64,000 nucleotides of DNA from Mangrovimonas spongiae (GTDB lineage: Bacteria; Bacteroidota; Bacteroidia; Flavobacteriales; Flavobacteriaceae), in the NCBI RefSeq assembly GCF_003944795.1, contig NZ_RWBG01000001.1, positions 1-64,000 of the forward strand, given 5' to 3'. The notes under the pieces were generated by a model that worked only from the letters and a program-made list of their open reading frames with translations, made no database searches and had not been told where the DNA came from. Position numbers and translations under genes: made by a program. Below, in pieces: positions 43,262-52,319 of the stretch; the first letter of the stretch is position 1; the number at the start of each line of letters is the position of its first letter.

Positions 43262-46214
43262 AAGCGTTTAACCCTACTATTTCACGCCCTTGGGCTAATT
43301 TATTTAATAATGGTACTAAGTCTTCCATTAAAGCCAATTCTTTTACTCTACGGTCTTTCCAACCTAATTCTAAAGGTTCTAATAAATCGGTTAGTTTTTC
43401 ACCATCAAAAATCATACGGTTCATAATTTCATTTATAAATTCATTTAGACTTTCTTCTGTGAGATTGTGCTTGTCTGCAATAGTTTGTATTTCTTTTGCT
43501 GATTTTTCATCTTTAAATTTTTGATACCCCTGACGTATGTCTTTTTCATCTAAACCATTACCAACCTCTAAAGTATTTATGTAAGCAATAATATCTTCAC
43601 GTTCCTCCATCAAATTTGCACTAGAACCTAATAAATTTATTAATTCCTCACGTGTCATTTTATGCTTAGATGGTTTGTCTTGCGTGTATTTTGCTATTAA
43701 ACCAATGATATAATCATAATCTATCACCGCAGAAGAAAATAATACAAATTCAAAATCTAATTGTTGTACATCTTCTGGTGCTTCATCTCCTTTTTTACGT
43801 TGTTCTACTTGTAGACGTTTTGCTGTATCTATATACACCGATTTAAACGAGCGTAAATCGTCTGTTGGCAGTAAGGCTTCAATAGTTTCAGCTTGTTCTT
43901 CCTCTAAGTCTGTATATTGGTCTAATTGTGTTTTATAACGTTGAACTTCTTTAAATACATTTATAAAACCTGCACGTGCTTCATCCCCTTTTAAATTACT
44001 TACTTCTGAAGGCGAACAGTCTAGTCCTTTAGACTCCATAAATTGGTTTAATTGTTCTACTGCCTCTTTATATTTTTCTATTACTTTAGGTGCTGCATCT
44101 ACTAACCAAATTTCTTTTGCCTTTTCTATTTTAGCACCTGAGAAACGTATCATTGCTTTATTTACGTCTTCTTCCTGGTCTCTAAACACTAAAATATTAC
44201 CATAAGGTTTTGTATCGTTTATAACTCTATTAGTACGAGAATAGGCTTGAATTAAACCGTGATACTTTAAATTTTTATCTACATACAAGGTGTTTAAATA
44301 CTTAGAATCAAAACCAGTTAATAACATATCAACCACAATCATCACATCAATTTTATTTATGTGAGCATAATCCGCATTTGTATATTTTTGGTCTTTTATA
44401 CGTTGCTGAACATCTTGATAGTATAAATCGAAATCTGCTATTCTATGGTTTGTATTGTATTGCTTATTGTAATCTGCAATAATAGTATTTAAAGCTTCTT
44501 TCTTTTTATTAGGTTCTACAGTATTATCTGCTTTTTCTTGTGGTAAATCCTCTTGTAATTGCTGAACATCTTTATTGCCTTCTGCAGGTGGTGAAAATAC
44601 ACAAGCTATTTGTAAAGGCTTATAATCTTCATCTTCCTTTAACTTTTCTGATTGTAGCTTTTTAAACGTTTCATAGTACTGAATAGCATCATTTATAGAA
44701 GCTGTAGCCAATACCGCATTGAAACGCCTGTAATGTGTTGCTTTATCGTGTTTCTCTAAAATTGCTTTAGTAACTGCTAACTTATGTAAATCATCACCTA
44801 CCGTTACTTTTTCTTCTGGCTTAAAATAGTCAATATGAAAACGTAGTACGTTTTTATCTTCTATAGCATTGGTAATAGTATATGCGTGTAATTCTTTTTG
44901 AAAAACATCTTCTGTAGTTTTGTAAGATGCTGTTTCTCCTTCAATAGTTTTATAGGTTGCATTTTCTTCAAAAATAGGTGTTCCTGTAAAACCGAATAGC
45001 TGTGCTTTAGGAAAGAACTCTACAATAGCTTTATGGTTTTCACCAAACTGTGAACGATGACACTCGTCAAAAATAAAAACTACTCGTTTATCTTTTAGAG
45101 GTTCTAAATGTTCTATATAATTTTTATCGTTTTTAGTATCTAACGCTAAACCTAATTTTTGAATTGTTGTTACAATTACTTTATCTGCATAATCTGTAGA
45201 CAACATTCTTTTGACCAATGTTTTCGTATTGGTGTTTTCTTCTACACTACCTTCTTGAAATTTATTAAATTCTTCTCTTGTTTGTCTATCTAAATCTTTT
45301 CTATCGACTACAAATAAACATTTTTCAATATCATCATTATCTTTTAAAAGTGTAGAAGCCTTAAAAGATGTTAGTGTTTTCCCACTTCCTGTAGTATGCC
45401 AAATATATCCGTTCCCCCTATCTTGTTCTATACAATCTACAATAGCCTTTACTGCATATATTTGATAAGGTCGCATTACTAATATTTTTTGCTCAGTTTC
45501 TACCAAAACCATATAGCGACTTATCATTTCACCCAAAGTACATTTGGCTAAAAATTTATCTGTAAAATCGTCTAAGTGATCTATTTTAGAATTGTCTTCT
45601 TTAGCTAAAGTATAAACAGGTAAAAATTGCTCGTCTGCATTAAAAGCAAAATGCTTGTTGTTATTATTAGAAAAATAAAAGGTTCTTGTTTTATTACTCA
45701 CAATAAATAATTGCATAAAGCACATCAACGAATTGGTATATCCGTTACCTATATCATTTTTATAGTCTACTATTTGTTGCATTGCACGATTAGGACTAAT
45801 CTGCAAGGTTTTTAATTCTATTTGTACTACTGGCACTCCGTTAATTAATAAAATAACATCATATCTATGATTGCTATTTTCTGTATTCATACGAAGCTGA
45901 TTAATAACTTCATATTCATTTTTACACCAATCTTTAATATTTACTAATGTGTAATGTAAAGGTGTATCATCCTCTCTAATAAATGTATTTCTTTTTCTTA
46001 AATGATTAGAAGATTTAAATACATCTGGATTTATTATTTCGGTTAGTAATTTATCAAATTCAGTATCTGTTAACTTAACTCTATTCAACGCTTCAAACTT
46101 TTCTCTAAAGTTTAACTCTAAAGCTTCTTTAGTTCTTATATCAGGACGATAGGTATATTTTAAATCTGATAATCTTTCGATTAATTCTTCTTCTATTTGC
46201 TGTTCTTTTGTCAT
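43254..46214 (-). CDS. hsdR: Type I restriction endonuclease subunit HsdR
   Basis: A 986-aa protein. The N-terminal nuclease domain reads HRYDVILLINGVPVVQIELKT (PD..ExK), followed by the SF2 helicase/translocase with Walker A TTGSGKTLTSF, Walker B-like FDECHRSQFG and SFTGTP-like GFTGTPIF motifs. The C-terminal helical domain binds the M2S core. It cuts unmethylated DNA after translocation. It is the first gene of the operon hsdR-hsdS-prrC-like-hsdM-unknown-TM. Confidence 0.95.
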   Translation of the reverse strand: MTKEQQIEEELIERLSDLKYTYRPDIRTKEALELNFREKFEALNRVKLTDTEFDKLLTEIINPDVFKSSNHLRKRNTFIREDDTPLHYTLVNIKDWCKNEYEVINQLRMNTENSNHRYDVILLINGVPVVQIELKTLQISPNRAMQQIVDYKNDIGNGYTNSLMCFMQLFIVSNKTRTFYFSNNNNKHFAFNADEQFLPVYTLAKEDNSKIDHLDDFTDKFLAKCTLGEMISRYMVLVETEQKILVMRPYQIYAVKAIVDCIEQDRGNGYIWHTTGSGKTLTSFKASTLLKDNDDIEKCLFVVDRKDLDRQTREEFNKFQEGSVEENTNTKTLVKRMLSTDYADKVIVTTIQKLGLALDTKNDKNYIEHLEPLKDKRVVFIFDECHRSQFGENHKAIVEFFPKAQLFGFTGTPIFEENATYKTIEGETASYKTTEDVFQKELHAYTITNAIEDKNVLRFHIDYFKPEEKVTVGDDLHKLAVTKAILEKHDKATHYRRFNAVLATASINDAIQYYETFKKLQSEKLKEDEDYKPLQIACVFSPPAEGNKDVQQLQEDLPQEKADNTVEPNKKKEALNTIIADYNKQYNTNHRIADFDLYYQDVQQRIKDQKYTNADYAHINKIDVMIVVDMLLTGFDSKYLNTLYVDKNLKYHGLIQAYSRTNRVINDTKPYGNILVFRDQEEDVNKAMIRFSGAKIEKAKEIWLVDAAPKVIEKYKEAVEQLNQFMESKGLDCSPSEVSNLKGDEARAGFINVFKEVQRYKTQLDQYTDLEEEQAETIEALLPTDDLRSFKSVYIDTAKRLQVEQRKKGDEAPEDVQQLDFEFVLFSSAVIDYDYIIGLIAKYTQDKPSKHKMTREELINLLGSSANLMEEREDIIAYINTLEVGNGLDEKDIRQGYQKFKDEKSAKEIQTIADKHNLTEESLNEFINEIMNRMIFDGEKLTDLLEPLELGWKDRRVKELALMEDLVPLLNKLAQGREIVGLNAYE

Positions 46215-46330
46215 TAATACTTACAGAGTAATTTGAATTGTTAAAAATATAAATATAATATGGTTAAATACAAGTATTTTCCGATATACTTTTTACCCCT
46301 GTTTTAGGGTATATTACAAGTTGTAAAATG

Positions 46331-47230
46331 TTAATTATTTAAACTACTTTGAATTTGTGTATTTAACTTATAAAAAACCTTGTTTTGAAAGTCTGTGTTA
46401 TCTAAATCTCTCATTAGTTTTAAATAGATTTTACGCTCTTTTTTATACGTATGAGGATGTTGTTTTCTGATACTTTCCTTAATCTTAAAATCGCTCATTG
46501 AAGCTACTATACGCTTTTCTTTTATTGTTAATTTTGATAAATCTACCTGAGCTTCTTTTTCAATCTTCTGATATCTGTTTATTAAAATATCACAAAGCTT
46601 TTTGTACTTAATTTTATCAATTAAATCAGCAACTGTAGTAATACCAACATTATTGGTTTTGTTATTAAAGAATTTTGTTTTTCCTTCAATTTCATATCTA
46701 AAATAAGGTTTCCCTATATTGATTTTATCTTTACATTGGGCTTGAAAGGTTTTATCATATGCTTTTATGTAATAATCGTTTAAATGAAATTTAGAACCAT
46801 AAATTTTATTTTTCTCATACATTGGTTTTGGCGGTTTCCCCATATAAAACTTCCATTCGTTATATGCTTTTTGCGCATCTTCTTCTATAACTACACCAAC
46901 CGCTAATCTTGTTACTACTGCTTCATAAATATTAAAAGGCACTAATTGATTTAGCTTAGAAAAAGCATCTAACACTTGACTATAAGAAAATGTTTGATAA
47001 TTATTATTCATATAAAAACATTGCAAAGAGTTTTTAATATAAATTTTATCTCCTTTAAACACCAACCTTAAATTCCCTATATATGTATAATAGCAACTTA
47101 AATAATTATGCTTATTAATAATGGGATGCCACTTTAAATTTAACCAACTTAATGTTTCATTTTTTTGATTTACAAAATCTATAGGTATATTTTTTACTTG
47201 ATGATGAAGATGTAATGTGTCAAAACACAT
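46331..47230 (-). CDS. Rep-like replication initiation protein of element 2
   Basis: A 299-aa protein. Features such as YYIKAYDKTFQAQ and PYFRYEIEGKTKFF (about residues 150-182) resemble replication initiators of phage II/Rep type, which recognise an origin and start rolling replication. No clear His-hydrophobe-His motif with catalytic tyrosine was found, so the assignment is tentative. It follows the HTH gene directly (stop and start adjacent) and replaces the primase pair of element 1. Confidence 0.5.
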   Translation of the reverse strand: MCFDTLHLHHQVKNIPIDFVNQKNETLSWLNLKWHPIINKHNYLSCYYTYIGNLRLVFKGDKIYIKNSLQCFYMNNNYQTFSYSQVLDAFSKLNQLVPFNIYEAVVTRLAVGVVIEEDAQKAYNEWKFYMGKPPKPMYEKNKIYGSKFHLNDYYIKAYDKTFQAQCKDKINIGKPYFRYEIEGKTKFFNNKTNNVGITTVADLIDKIKYKKLCDILINRYQKIEKEAQVDLSKLTIKEKRIVASMSDFKIKESIRKQHPHTYKKERKIYLKLMRDLDNTDFQNKVFYKLNTQIQSSLNN

Positions 47231-47518
47231 TTATCGTCTGTTGTTTTTAAAGGCTTTTCTATAATTATTATCTAAAAGCTTTTGAACATCACTCATTCGA
47301 TAATAAATTTTAGAACCTATCTGCGAGAATGATATCACACCTTCATCTCGCCAAGTTTGAGCAGTTCTTTTACTAATATTCATTAATAATAAAAACTCTT
47401 GATTGTCTAAAAATGTGTCTTGAGGTTTCTTTTGTTTTTCCTCTAATTGTCTGTTTAAATCATCTAAACGACTAACTAAATCATTGTACTGTTGGGTGCT
47501 TAAAATTACTGCTTCCAT
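47231..47518 (-). CDS. Excisionase-type HTH protein of element 2
   Basis: A 95-aa protein with an N-terminal coiled helix (LVSRLDDLNRQLEEKQKK) and a MerR/excisionase-like HTH (FLDNQEFLLLMNISKRTAQTWRDEGVISFSQIGSKIYYRMSDVQKLL). It is similar in plan to 29663-29959 of element 1 and is probably the recombination directionality factor or regulator. It forms an operon with the Rep-like gene downstream. Confidence 0.82.
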   Translation of the reverse strand: MEAVILSTQQYNDLVSRLDDLNRQLEEKQKKPQDTFLDNQEFLLLMNISKRTAQTWRDEGVISFSQIGSKIYYRMSDVQKLLDNNYRKAFKNNRR

Positions 47519-47619
47519 TTACTTAATTTTTAATGTTACTAATTATTTCTGTAACAAATATTAAGCTCTGGATAGGTACTTATAAGGCTGACCTTATAAG
47601 ACCTTTTATTAGCTGTATT

Positions 47620-49668
47620 TTAATGAAGTGGATTGTTTTTTATGTATTGTTTTGCCTTTTTATGATAGTCGTCTGATGTATTTGACCAATCTAATTTTGA
47701 TTTTAATTCTAAATTAATTTGATTAGCAATTATATCACATAATCTTTTTAAACTCAATTTTGGAATGATATGCTCTTCTCTTAACGCTTCAATTACACCT
47801 CTTACTGTTCCTTTGCTTCTGTCACCTAAATTATATACACCATCCTTTGTAATTGCTAAATCTTCAAGTATTTTTAAAATATAATCTTGCTTCTCTTGAG
47901 TTACAAATGTTTTAAAACTATCTGTTTCTTTTTCTAATATTAAAGATTCTGTTTTGTTAGGTAATAAAGTGACAGGTAGTATTTGAACTGTTTCTTTTAT
48001 AAATTCGGCTTCAATAGACAAAAACTCTTTAAATAGATTTGGGTATTTATCTTCTTTGTCTTTAAAATCCTTTTTTCTGCCTAAAAAGCTTCTAAACTTT
48101 AACTCTCTATGTCTTAACTCTTTTAATCGGCTTTGTATATATAACACCTTATTATTTGGTTCTGCATTATCTAAAACACCCTGTAATCGTGTTATACTTT
48201 TCTCAAATATTCGACTATACTTCTCACGATGATTATAAAAATGAATATCTAATGGCAATGAAGTGGTATACATTTCTTTAAAAAAAGAATCCATTGCTTC
48301 ATCTAATTCAATTGATAATTCTTTATCTAATACCATATCCTTAGTTAATGATAAAATCATTAAATGTGAACCAGTATCCTTTTTGAAGTAGATAGTTTTA
48401 GAATCAAAAAATTCATTAAAAGTCAATGAAATATGCCAACTAATATTTTGTAAAATGTATGCTTCTTTTAAGTTCTTTAAATATTCTTGTTCTTCATTAT
48501 TAAATAATGCATTAATCTTAAAATCTGATATTAGCGGATTTTTATTTTCATCCCTTAATAGATAAAAAATTTGCTTTTCTTCAATAGCATTATATTTATC
48601 TATCTGCTTTTCAAATTCATTCCTTAAATAGTTACGAATCTCTTTTTTACTTTTTGTCGAATTAAATACAAAGTCTTGTATCTTATCAATTATAGGTTGA
48701 ATTTCATTTTCTGCTTCCTTAATTTTTTGATTTAACAAATCTTCCCAAACAGGATATTTAAAAGGTGCTTGAATAGATTTACCTTTAACTACATCTCTTA
48801 ACCAAGACAAAAAGACATCAAGCGTGTAAAACACGATATACTCATTACTAAATAGTGTTTTTGGCTCACTTGACAATTTAGTTAATACTTTGCCTATTGT
48901 TGATGGATTTAAGCGTCTAAACTCTATTCTGTCGTTAAAAAAAGATGGGTAATTATATAATAACAATTCATCGTTAAAACTATCTATATCAAAACCTTTA
49001 AAAGCAAAAAGTTTAGATAGTATTCGTTTTATTTCTTTAGCATCATTTAAAGATTCTATTAAATCTTCTTCAAGTATTTGAATCTGCTGATTAAGAAACT
49101 CTAAAGGCTCATCTATGTTAGAACAATATTCTTGATGATTTTTCACTAATAATTCAACCTCATAAGAAACTACTTTTATAAGCTTATCAGATTGCCAAGT
49201 AACCATTTTATAATAGTCCTCTTTTTCTATATTATACTGGTTATCAAACGTAATCAGATATTTACATTCCTTACCAGATAAAAAATCATTATAAGTAAAT
49301 TTTGGTATTTGCTTTTTTAAATCACTAACTCTTTGATGTGTTAAGTAGTTTATCTTACCTAAATAAACAGCTTCTTTTAATTCTGCAAATTCATCTACAT
49401 TCAATAAAAAATGTCTACTTGAAAATTGTGAAAGTAACCAATCCACCGAACTATGATTTTTTATATAGTATGGGTGTTTATTTTCATCTATTAAATTCTT
49501 AACTCTTTCCTCTTCGGCTATAAGAAACTTAAATTTTTCAAAGTGTTCCAGATTCTTAATCTTACTTAAAACGTTAGTTTTAAAATCCTCTTCTGCTTTT
49601 TGTACTGCCTGAGAATGAATGGTATCAAATTGAGCTTTTAAAATAGTATTGATTGGTTTATTAATCAT
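47620..49668 (-). CDS. Large unknown protein following the integrase of element 2
   Basis: A 682-aa cytoplasmic, lysine/glutamate-rich, mostly helical protein with no recognised catalytic motif. The C-terminal 75 residues (DLAITKDGVYNLGDRSKGTVRGVIEALREEHIIP.., with LCDIIANQINLELK) look like the C-terminal domain of DUF6617-type proteins found next to Bacteroidota integrases. It is adjacent to the integrase (3 nt) and so co-expressed with it. Its slot corresponds to the 334-aa unknown gene of element 1. Confidence 0.65.
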   Translation of the reverse strand: MINKPINTILKAQFDTIHSQAVQKAEEDFKTNVLSKIKNLEHFEKFKFLIAEEERVKNLIDENKHPYYIKNHSSVDWLLSQFSSRHFLLNVDEFAELKEAVYLGKINYLTHQRVSDLKKQIPKFTYNDFLSGKECKYLITFDNQYNIEKEDYYKMVTWQSDKLIKVVSYEVELLVKNHQEYCSNIDEPLEFLNQQIQILEEDLIESLNDAKEIKRILSKLFAFKGFDIDSFNDELLLYNYPSFFNDRIEFRRLNPSTIGKVLTKLSSEPKTLFSNEYIVFYTLDVFLSWLRDVVKGKSIQAPFKYPVWEDLLNQKIKEAENEIQPIIDKIQDFVFNSTKSKKEIRNYLRNEFEKQIDKYNAIEEKQIFYLLRDENKNPLISDFKINALFNNEEQEYLKNLKEAYILQNISWHISLTFNEFFDSKTIYFKKDTGSHLMILSLTKDMVLDKELSIELDEAMDSFFKEMYTTSLPLDIHFYNHREKYSRIFEKSITRLQGVLDNAEPNNKVLYIQSRLKELRHRELKFRSFLGRKKDFKDKEDKYPNLFKEFLSIEAEFIKETVQILPVTLLPNKTESLILEKETDSFKTFVTQEKQDYILKILEDLAITKDGVYNLGDRSKGTVRGVIEALREEHIIPKLSLKRLCDIIANQINLELKSKLDWSNTSDDYHKKAKQYIKNNPLH

Positions 49669-49671
49669 ATT

Positions 49672-50889
49672 CTAATTGATGTATTTATCTACTGCGTTAT
49701 CTAATTCACTACCTATTATTTTTGCATATACTTGCGTAATACCAATATCGGAATGATCCATTAATTTAGAAACGTGTTCTATACGCATACCATTGTTTAA
49801 TGCTCTGGTAGCAAATGTATGGCGGCTTATATGGAAAGATAAATTAAACGGTAATTCTAATTCTTTACCTATTCTACTTAAATACATATTACTTAACGAA
49901 ATTGCTCTATTGGTTATTAAACTTCTATGTTCTCTATTTTTAAAATATAACTCGTCAACTTTTGCAAATGGAAAAATTATATCATTTTGCTTTTGGTCTT
50001 GGGTTTTGTATTTCTCTAAAATACCAACCGCTTTTTGACCTATTTTTATACTGTGCTGTCTTTTGGTTTTTCTTATCGTTTTTGTGATTCTATGATTATT
50101 ACTATCATAGTTTTTCCATTGTAATTCGATAACATCGCCAAAACGTAACCCACCAGAAAAAACAGAAAAGATAAACATATCTTTGATAACTTGTGCTTTA
50201 TGTTCTTGTGGCACTTCTAAATTCATAAAAGCTTCAAACTGCTCTTCGTTTAAATAACGCTTTGTAGTCTTGTTTTTCTTTACTTTAAACTTTGTAAAAG
50301 GTGCAAGTTCATTAGATATTAAATCTTCGCTTTTGGCTTCTCTAAACATTAAGTTTAGGATTCTAAACGCATAATTTATAGTTGTGTTATTGTTGCCTAA
50401 TTTAGAACTGCAATGTGAAGCATAATTTTTTAGAGTTGTTGCTGTGATATCATCAAACATTATTTCACGATGCCCTATAAACCTTTCAAACTTTTCTATG
50501 TTGTTTTTATAGCTTCTATAAGTAGATAGTGTAACAGTATCTTTAAGCTTCTCGCATCTATCATAAGCAAACTCAAAAAAGTTAATTAAGGGTTTACCCT
50601 TAATAGCTTCTTTTATTCTTCTTGCTGATGTAGATTGATTTCTTCTTTCAAGGTCTGCAATCTCGCCTTCTGCATCTGCTATCTTTTTAGAGATGTACGC
50701 ATTTAGTCTTGTAGAGCTTTTATGATTCTTCTTGACTTTTTGCTTATCTTCATCCCATTCATTCGGTTGTAGTTTTACACTTAATGAAATGAATTTAGTT
50801 TTTCTGTTTTTGATTACTCGTAAATAAAGCGGTGCAAGTCCTGCTTTATCTATCTTGTTTTTTCTTAAAACTACTTTAATTGAAGACAT
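49672..50889 (-). CDS. Tyrosine recombinase (integrase) of element 2
   Basis: About 405 aa from ATG 50889 (MSSIKVVLRKN); a start at 50967 would run through the arm repeats and is less likely. It has an Arm DNA-binding domain typical of Bacteroidota (KAGLAPLYLRVIKNRKTKFISLSVKLQPNEW), a SAM-like domain and a catalytic domain with GGLRFGDV (R), HISRHTF (H..R), MDHSD (H) and QVYAKI (Y). The GGTACAAC repeats just upstream are probable binding sites. It mediates insertion at AACAATGTAT inside an attC-like repeat. Confidence 0.92.
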   Translation of the reverse strand: MSSIKVVLRKNKIDKAGLAPLYLRVIKNRKTKFISLSVKLQPNEWDEDKQKVKKNHKSSTRLNAYISKKIADAEGEIADLERRNQSTSARRIKEAIKGKPLINFFEFAYDRCEKLKDTVTLSTYRSYKNNIEKFERFIGHREIMFDDITATTLKNYASHCSSKLGNNNTTINYAFRILNLMFREAKSEDLISNELAPFTKFKVKKNKTTKRYLNEEQFEAFMNLEVPQEHKAQVIKDMFIFSVFSGGLRFGDVIELQWKNYDSNNHRITKTIRKTKRQHSIKIGQKAVGILEKYKTQDQKQNDIIFPFAKVDELYFKNREHRSLITNRAISLSNMYLSRIGKELELPFNLSFHISRHTFATRALNNGMRIEHVSKLMDHSDIGITQVYAKIIGSELDNAVDKYIN

Positions 50890-51071
50890 AAAACTCTGGT
50901 TTTTAAGCTGTGCAATTGGGTGCAACGTGTTACTAAGGTACAACAAAGGGTACAACAAACCTAACATTTAGTAGCATTTTATTGCATTAATTTGCATTAT
51001 CTAAAAACACAAAACCCTTATAAATAAAGGGTTTAAAAGCAATTTGATAAAAATGAGAGATAATACTATAT

Positions 51072-51203
51072 AACAATGTATAACCGCAATTACGGCAGAT
51101 TCGACTGCGTCCGAATCCACTCGGAATTGCTAACGCCAGTTCTTAACCGAAAATTATTAACTTTAATCCCGTAACTGACGGTTATACGAGACCGTTAGGC
51201 ACA
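51072..51203 (+). repeat. attC-like repeat R14 (subfamily B), right part
   Basis: Completes the repeat split by element 2. The left arm, GATTCGACTGCGTCCGAATC centre and right arm match R4 and R10. GTTAGGCAC (51194-51202) matches GTGCCTAAC at 51529-51537; this box does obey the classical GTTRRRY rule. Confidence 0.88.
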
Positions 51204-51212
51204 ATTTGAAAA

Positions 51213-51536
51213 ATGACCGAATTACAAGATAAATTAATTGAGGAACTTCAAAATTTAACTGACCTTTTGGACAAATATGACGTGAAAAATTGGTCTCTGA
51301 CTTTTTCGAAAATTCAAAAAATGATTGACAACGGAGACAAGCGTGGAATTGACTCTCTTAAAAATGTGCGCGGAGGAATGGGAAGCTTTACGGATTTAGT
51401 AATCTGCCAAATAAACGGACATCGGATAATGAAAAATGAAGAGGACTATGCGAATACTGAATTAATAAGATTGGGAAATCTAGTGTTTAATACAGCGGAC
51501 AAACTAAATCGAGAAATAAATAAAAACAGTGCCTAA
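51213..51536 (+). CDS. Cassette 14: small soluble protein (DUF6966-like)
   Basis: A 107-aa helical protein. The centre reads GIDSLKNVRGGMGSFTDLVICQINGHRI, a pattern that recalls DUF6966 small proteins, often found near polymorphic toxin or immunity genes; the assignment is from memory and tentative. There is no signal peptide. The TAA stop (51534-51536) is inside the terminal box GTGCCTAAC. Confidence 0.6.
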   Translation: MTELQDKLIEELQNLTDLLDKYDVKNWSLTFSKIQKMIDNGDKRGIDSLKNVRGGMGSFTDLVICQINGHRIMKNEEDYANTELIRLGNLVFNTADKLNREINKNSA

Positions 51537-51663
51537 CAACGTGTAACACGTATTGCTTCTGATTTTCCTTTCGGAAAATCCTCGCAAACGCAAAATGTCT
51601 TATTTTTTAACTAACTTTACTACCTAACACCGCAACACTCGTTACACAAACCCGTTAGCAAAC
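51529..51663 (+). repeat. attC-like repeat R15
   Basis: Shares the TTGCTTCTGATTTTCC..GGAAAATCCTCGC centre with R1 and R2. Box GCCTAAC fits the classical RYYYAAC. GTTAGCAAAC (51654-51663) matches GTTTGCTAAC at 52171-52180. Confidence 0.87.
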
Positions 51664-51669
51664 ATTTGA

Positions 51670-52179
51670 GTGAAAAATTGGAAAGAATACATAGAATCAA
51701 CATTTAACCCGATTTCTGACTTCAAAATTGAGGACAAAACTCAAGTTGAAGAAATTGGAATTTATAGTTTAACTCACAATTTGACCGAAACAAGATTTGA
51801 CTTTATATATCCTGACGAGGATTGGAAAAAAATCGGAGATGTCCAATTCTATAATCCTAAAACGAAAGGTTGGTCTGGAGAATTTTGGGAAGCGGAATTT
51901 AACGAAACGGAAAAGCAACGACTGAATGAATTTCTTAAACCTGCATTTGAAAAAGGTTGGTCGAGTAAGGATTTTTACTTATTCGGAAAACACTATCAGT
52001 CAAAAGTGTATTGGAATAAAAACTTTGACGGAAAAGATTTCGGTTATTATACTGGATTTGGTTGCTTATGGTTTGTTTTGTTCCCCTTTTTATGGCTTTC
52101 GACCAAACTAATGGAACTGAATTTAATAAGTGGAATGGAAAAAATAATTATTGAACCGACAAATAAAAACGTTTGCTAA
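51670..52179 (+). CDS. Cassette 15: protein with one C-terminal membrane segment
   Basis: A 169-aa protein starting at GTG 51670. The N-terminal 125 residues are soluble, acidic and rich in aromatic residues, and a hydrophobic segment (GCLWFVLFPFLWLSTKLM, about 131-148) follows. No family was recognised. The TAA stop (52177-52179) lies in the terminal box GTTTGCTAAC. A location at the cytoplasmic face of the membrane is inferred. Confidence 0.62.
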   Translation: MKNWKEYIESTFNPISDFKIEDKTQVEEIGIYSLTHNLTETRFDFIYPDEDWKKIGDVQFYNPKTKGWSGEFWEAEFNETEKQRLNEFLKPAFEKGWSSKDFYLFGKHYQSKVYWNKNFDGKDFGYYTGFGCLWFVLFPFLWLSTKLMELNLISGMEKIIIEPTNKNVC

Positions 52180-52309
52180 CAACAGCTATAGTTCATTGCT
52201 TCTGACTTTCCTCTCGGAAAGTCCTCGCAAATTTGCTATCTTTGGTTCTACAGCGGAAAATCCTCTGCGGATTTCCCGCAACAAGCCATACACAAACCCG
52301 TTAGGGCAC
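52171..52309 (+). repeat. attC-like repeat R16
   Basis: A composite of the R1-type left half (TTCATTGCTTCTGACTTTCC) and the R5-type right half (TTTGCTATCTTTGGTTCTACAGCGG). GTTAGGGCAC (52300-52309) matches GTGCCCTAAC at 53764-53773. Confidence 0.85.
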
Positions 52310-52319
52310 ATTAGAAAAA

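Larger units (their letters stand above)
34242..51081. mobile_element. Element 2: tyrosine-recombinase island (type I RM, PrrC-like, toxin-antitoxin) inserted in an attC-like repeat
   Basis: About 16.8 kb flanked by the direct repeat AACAATGTAT (34232-34241 and 51072-51081), which belongs to the left arm of a subfamily-B repeat. Removing it restores an attC-like repeat identical in plan to R4 and R10. The integrase lies at the right end, and GGTACAAC repeats occur near both ends. The left arm (DUF6266, DUF6943, non-coding blocks A-C) is homologous to element 1, while the right arm and cargo differ. No conjugation or mobilisation gene is seen. Confidence 0.85.

Noticed and set aside
31467-50889. 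The two tyrosine recombinases as the integron integrase
   Set aside because: Each lies at the right end of an element that interrupts a repeat, next to its own arm-type repeats (GGCAACAA or GGTACAAC), and each follows the domain plan of Bacteroidota element integrases.
11751-51081. Elements 1 and 2 as conjugative elements
   Set aside because: No relaxase, coupling protein or transfer genes can be seen in either; they are better called integrative islands that may be mobilised by others.
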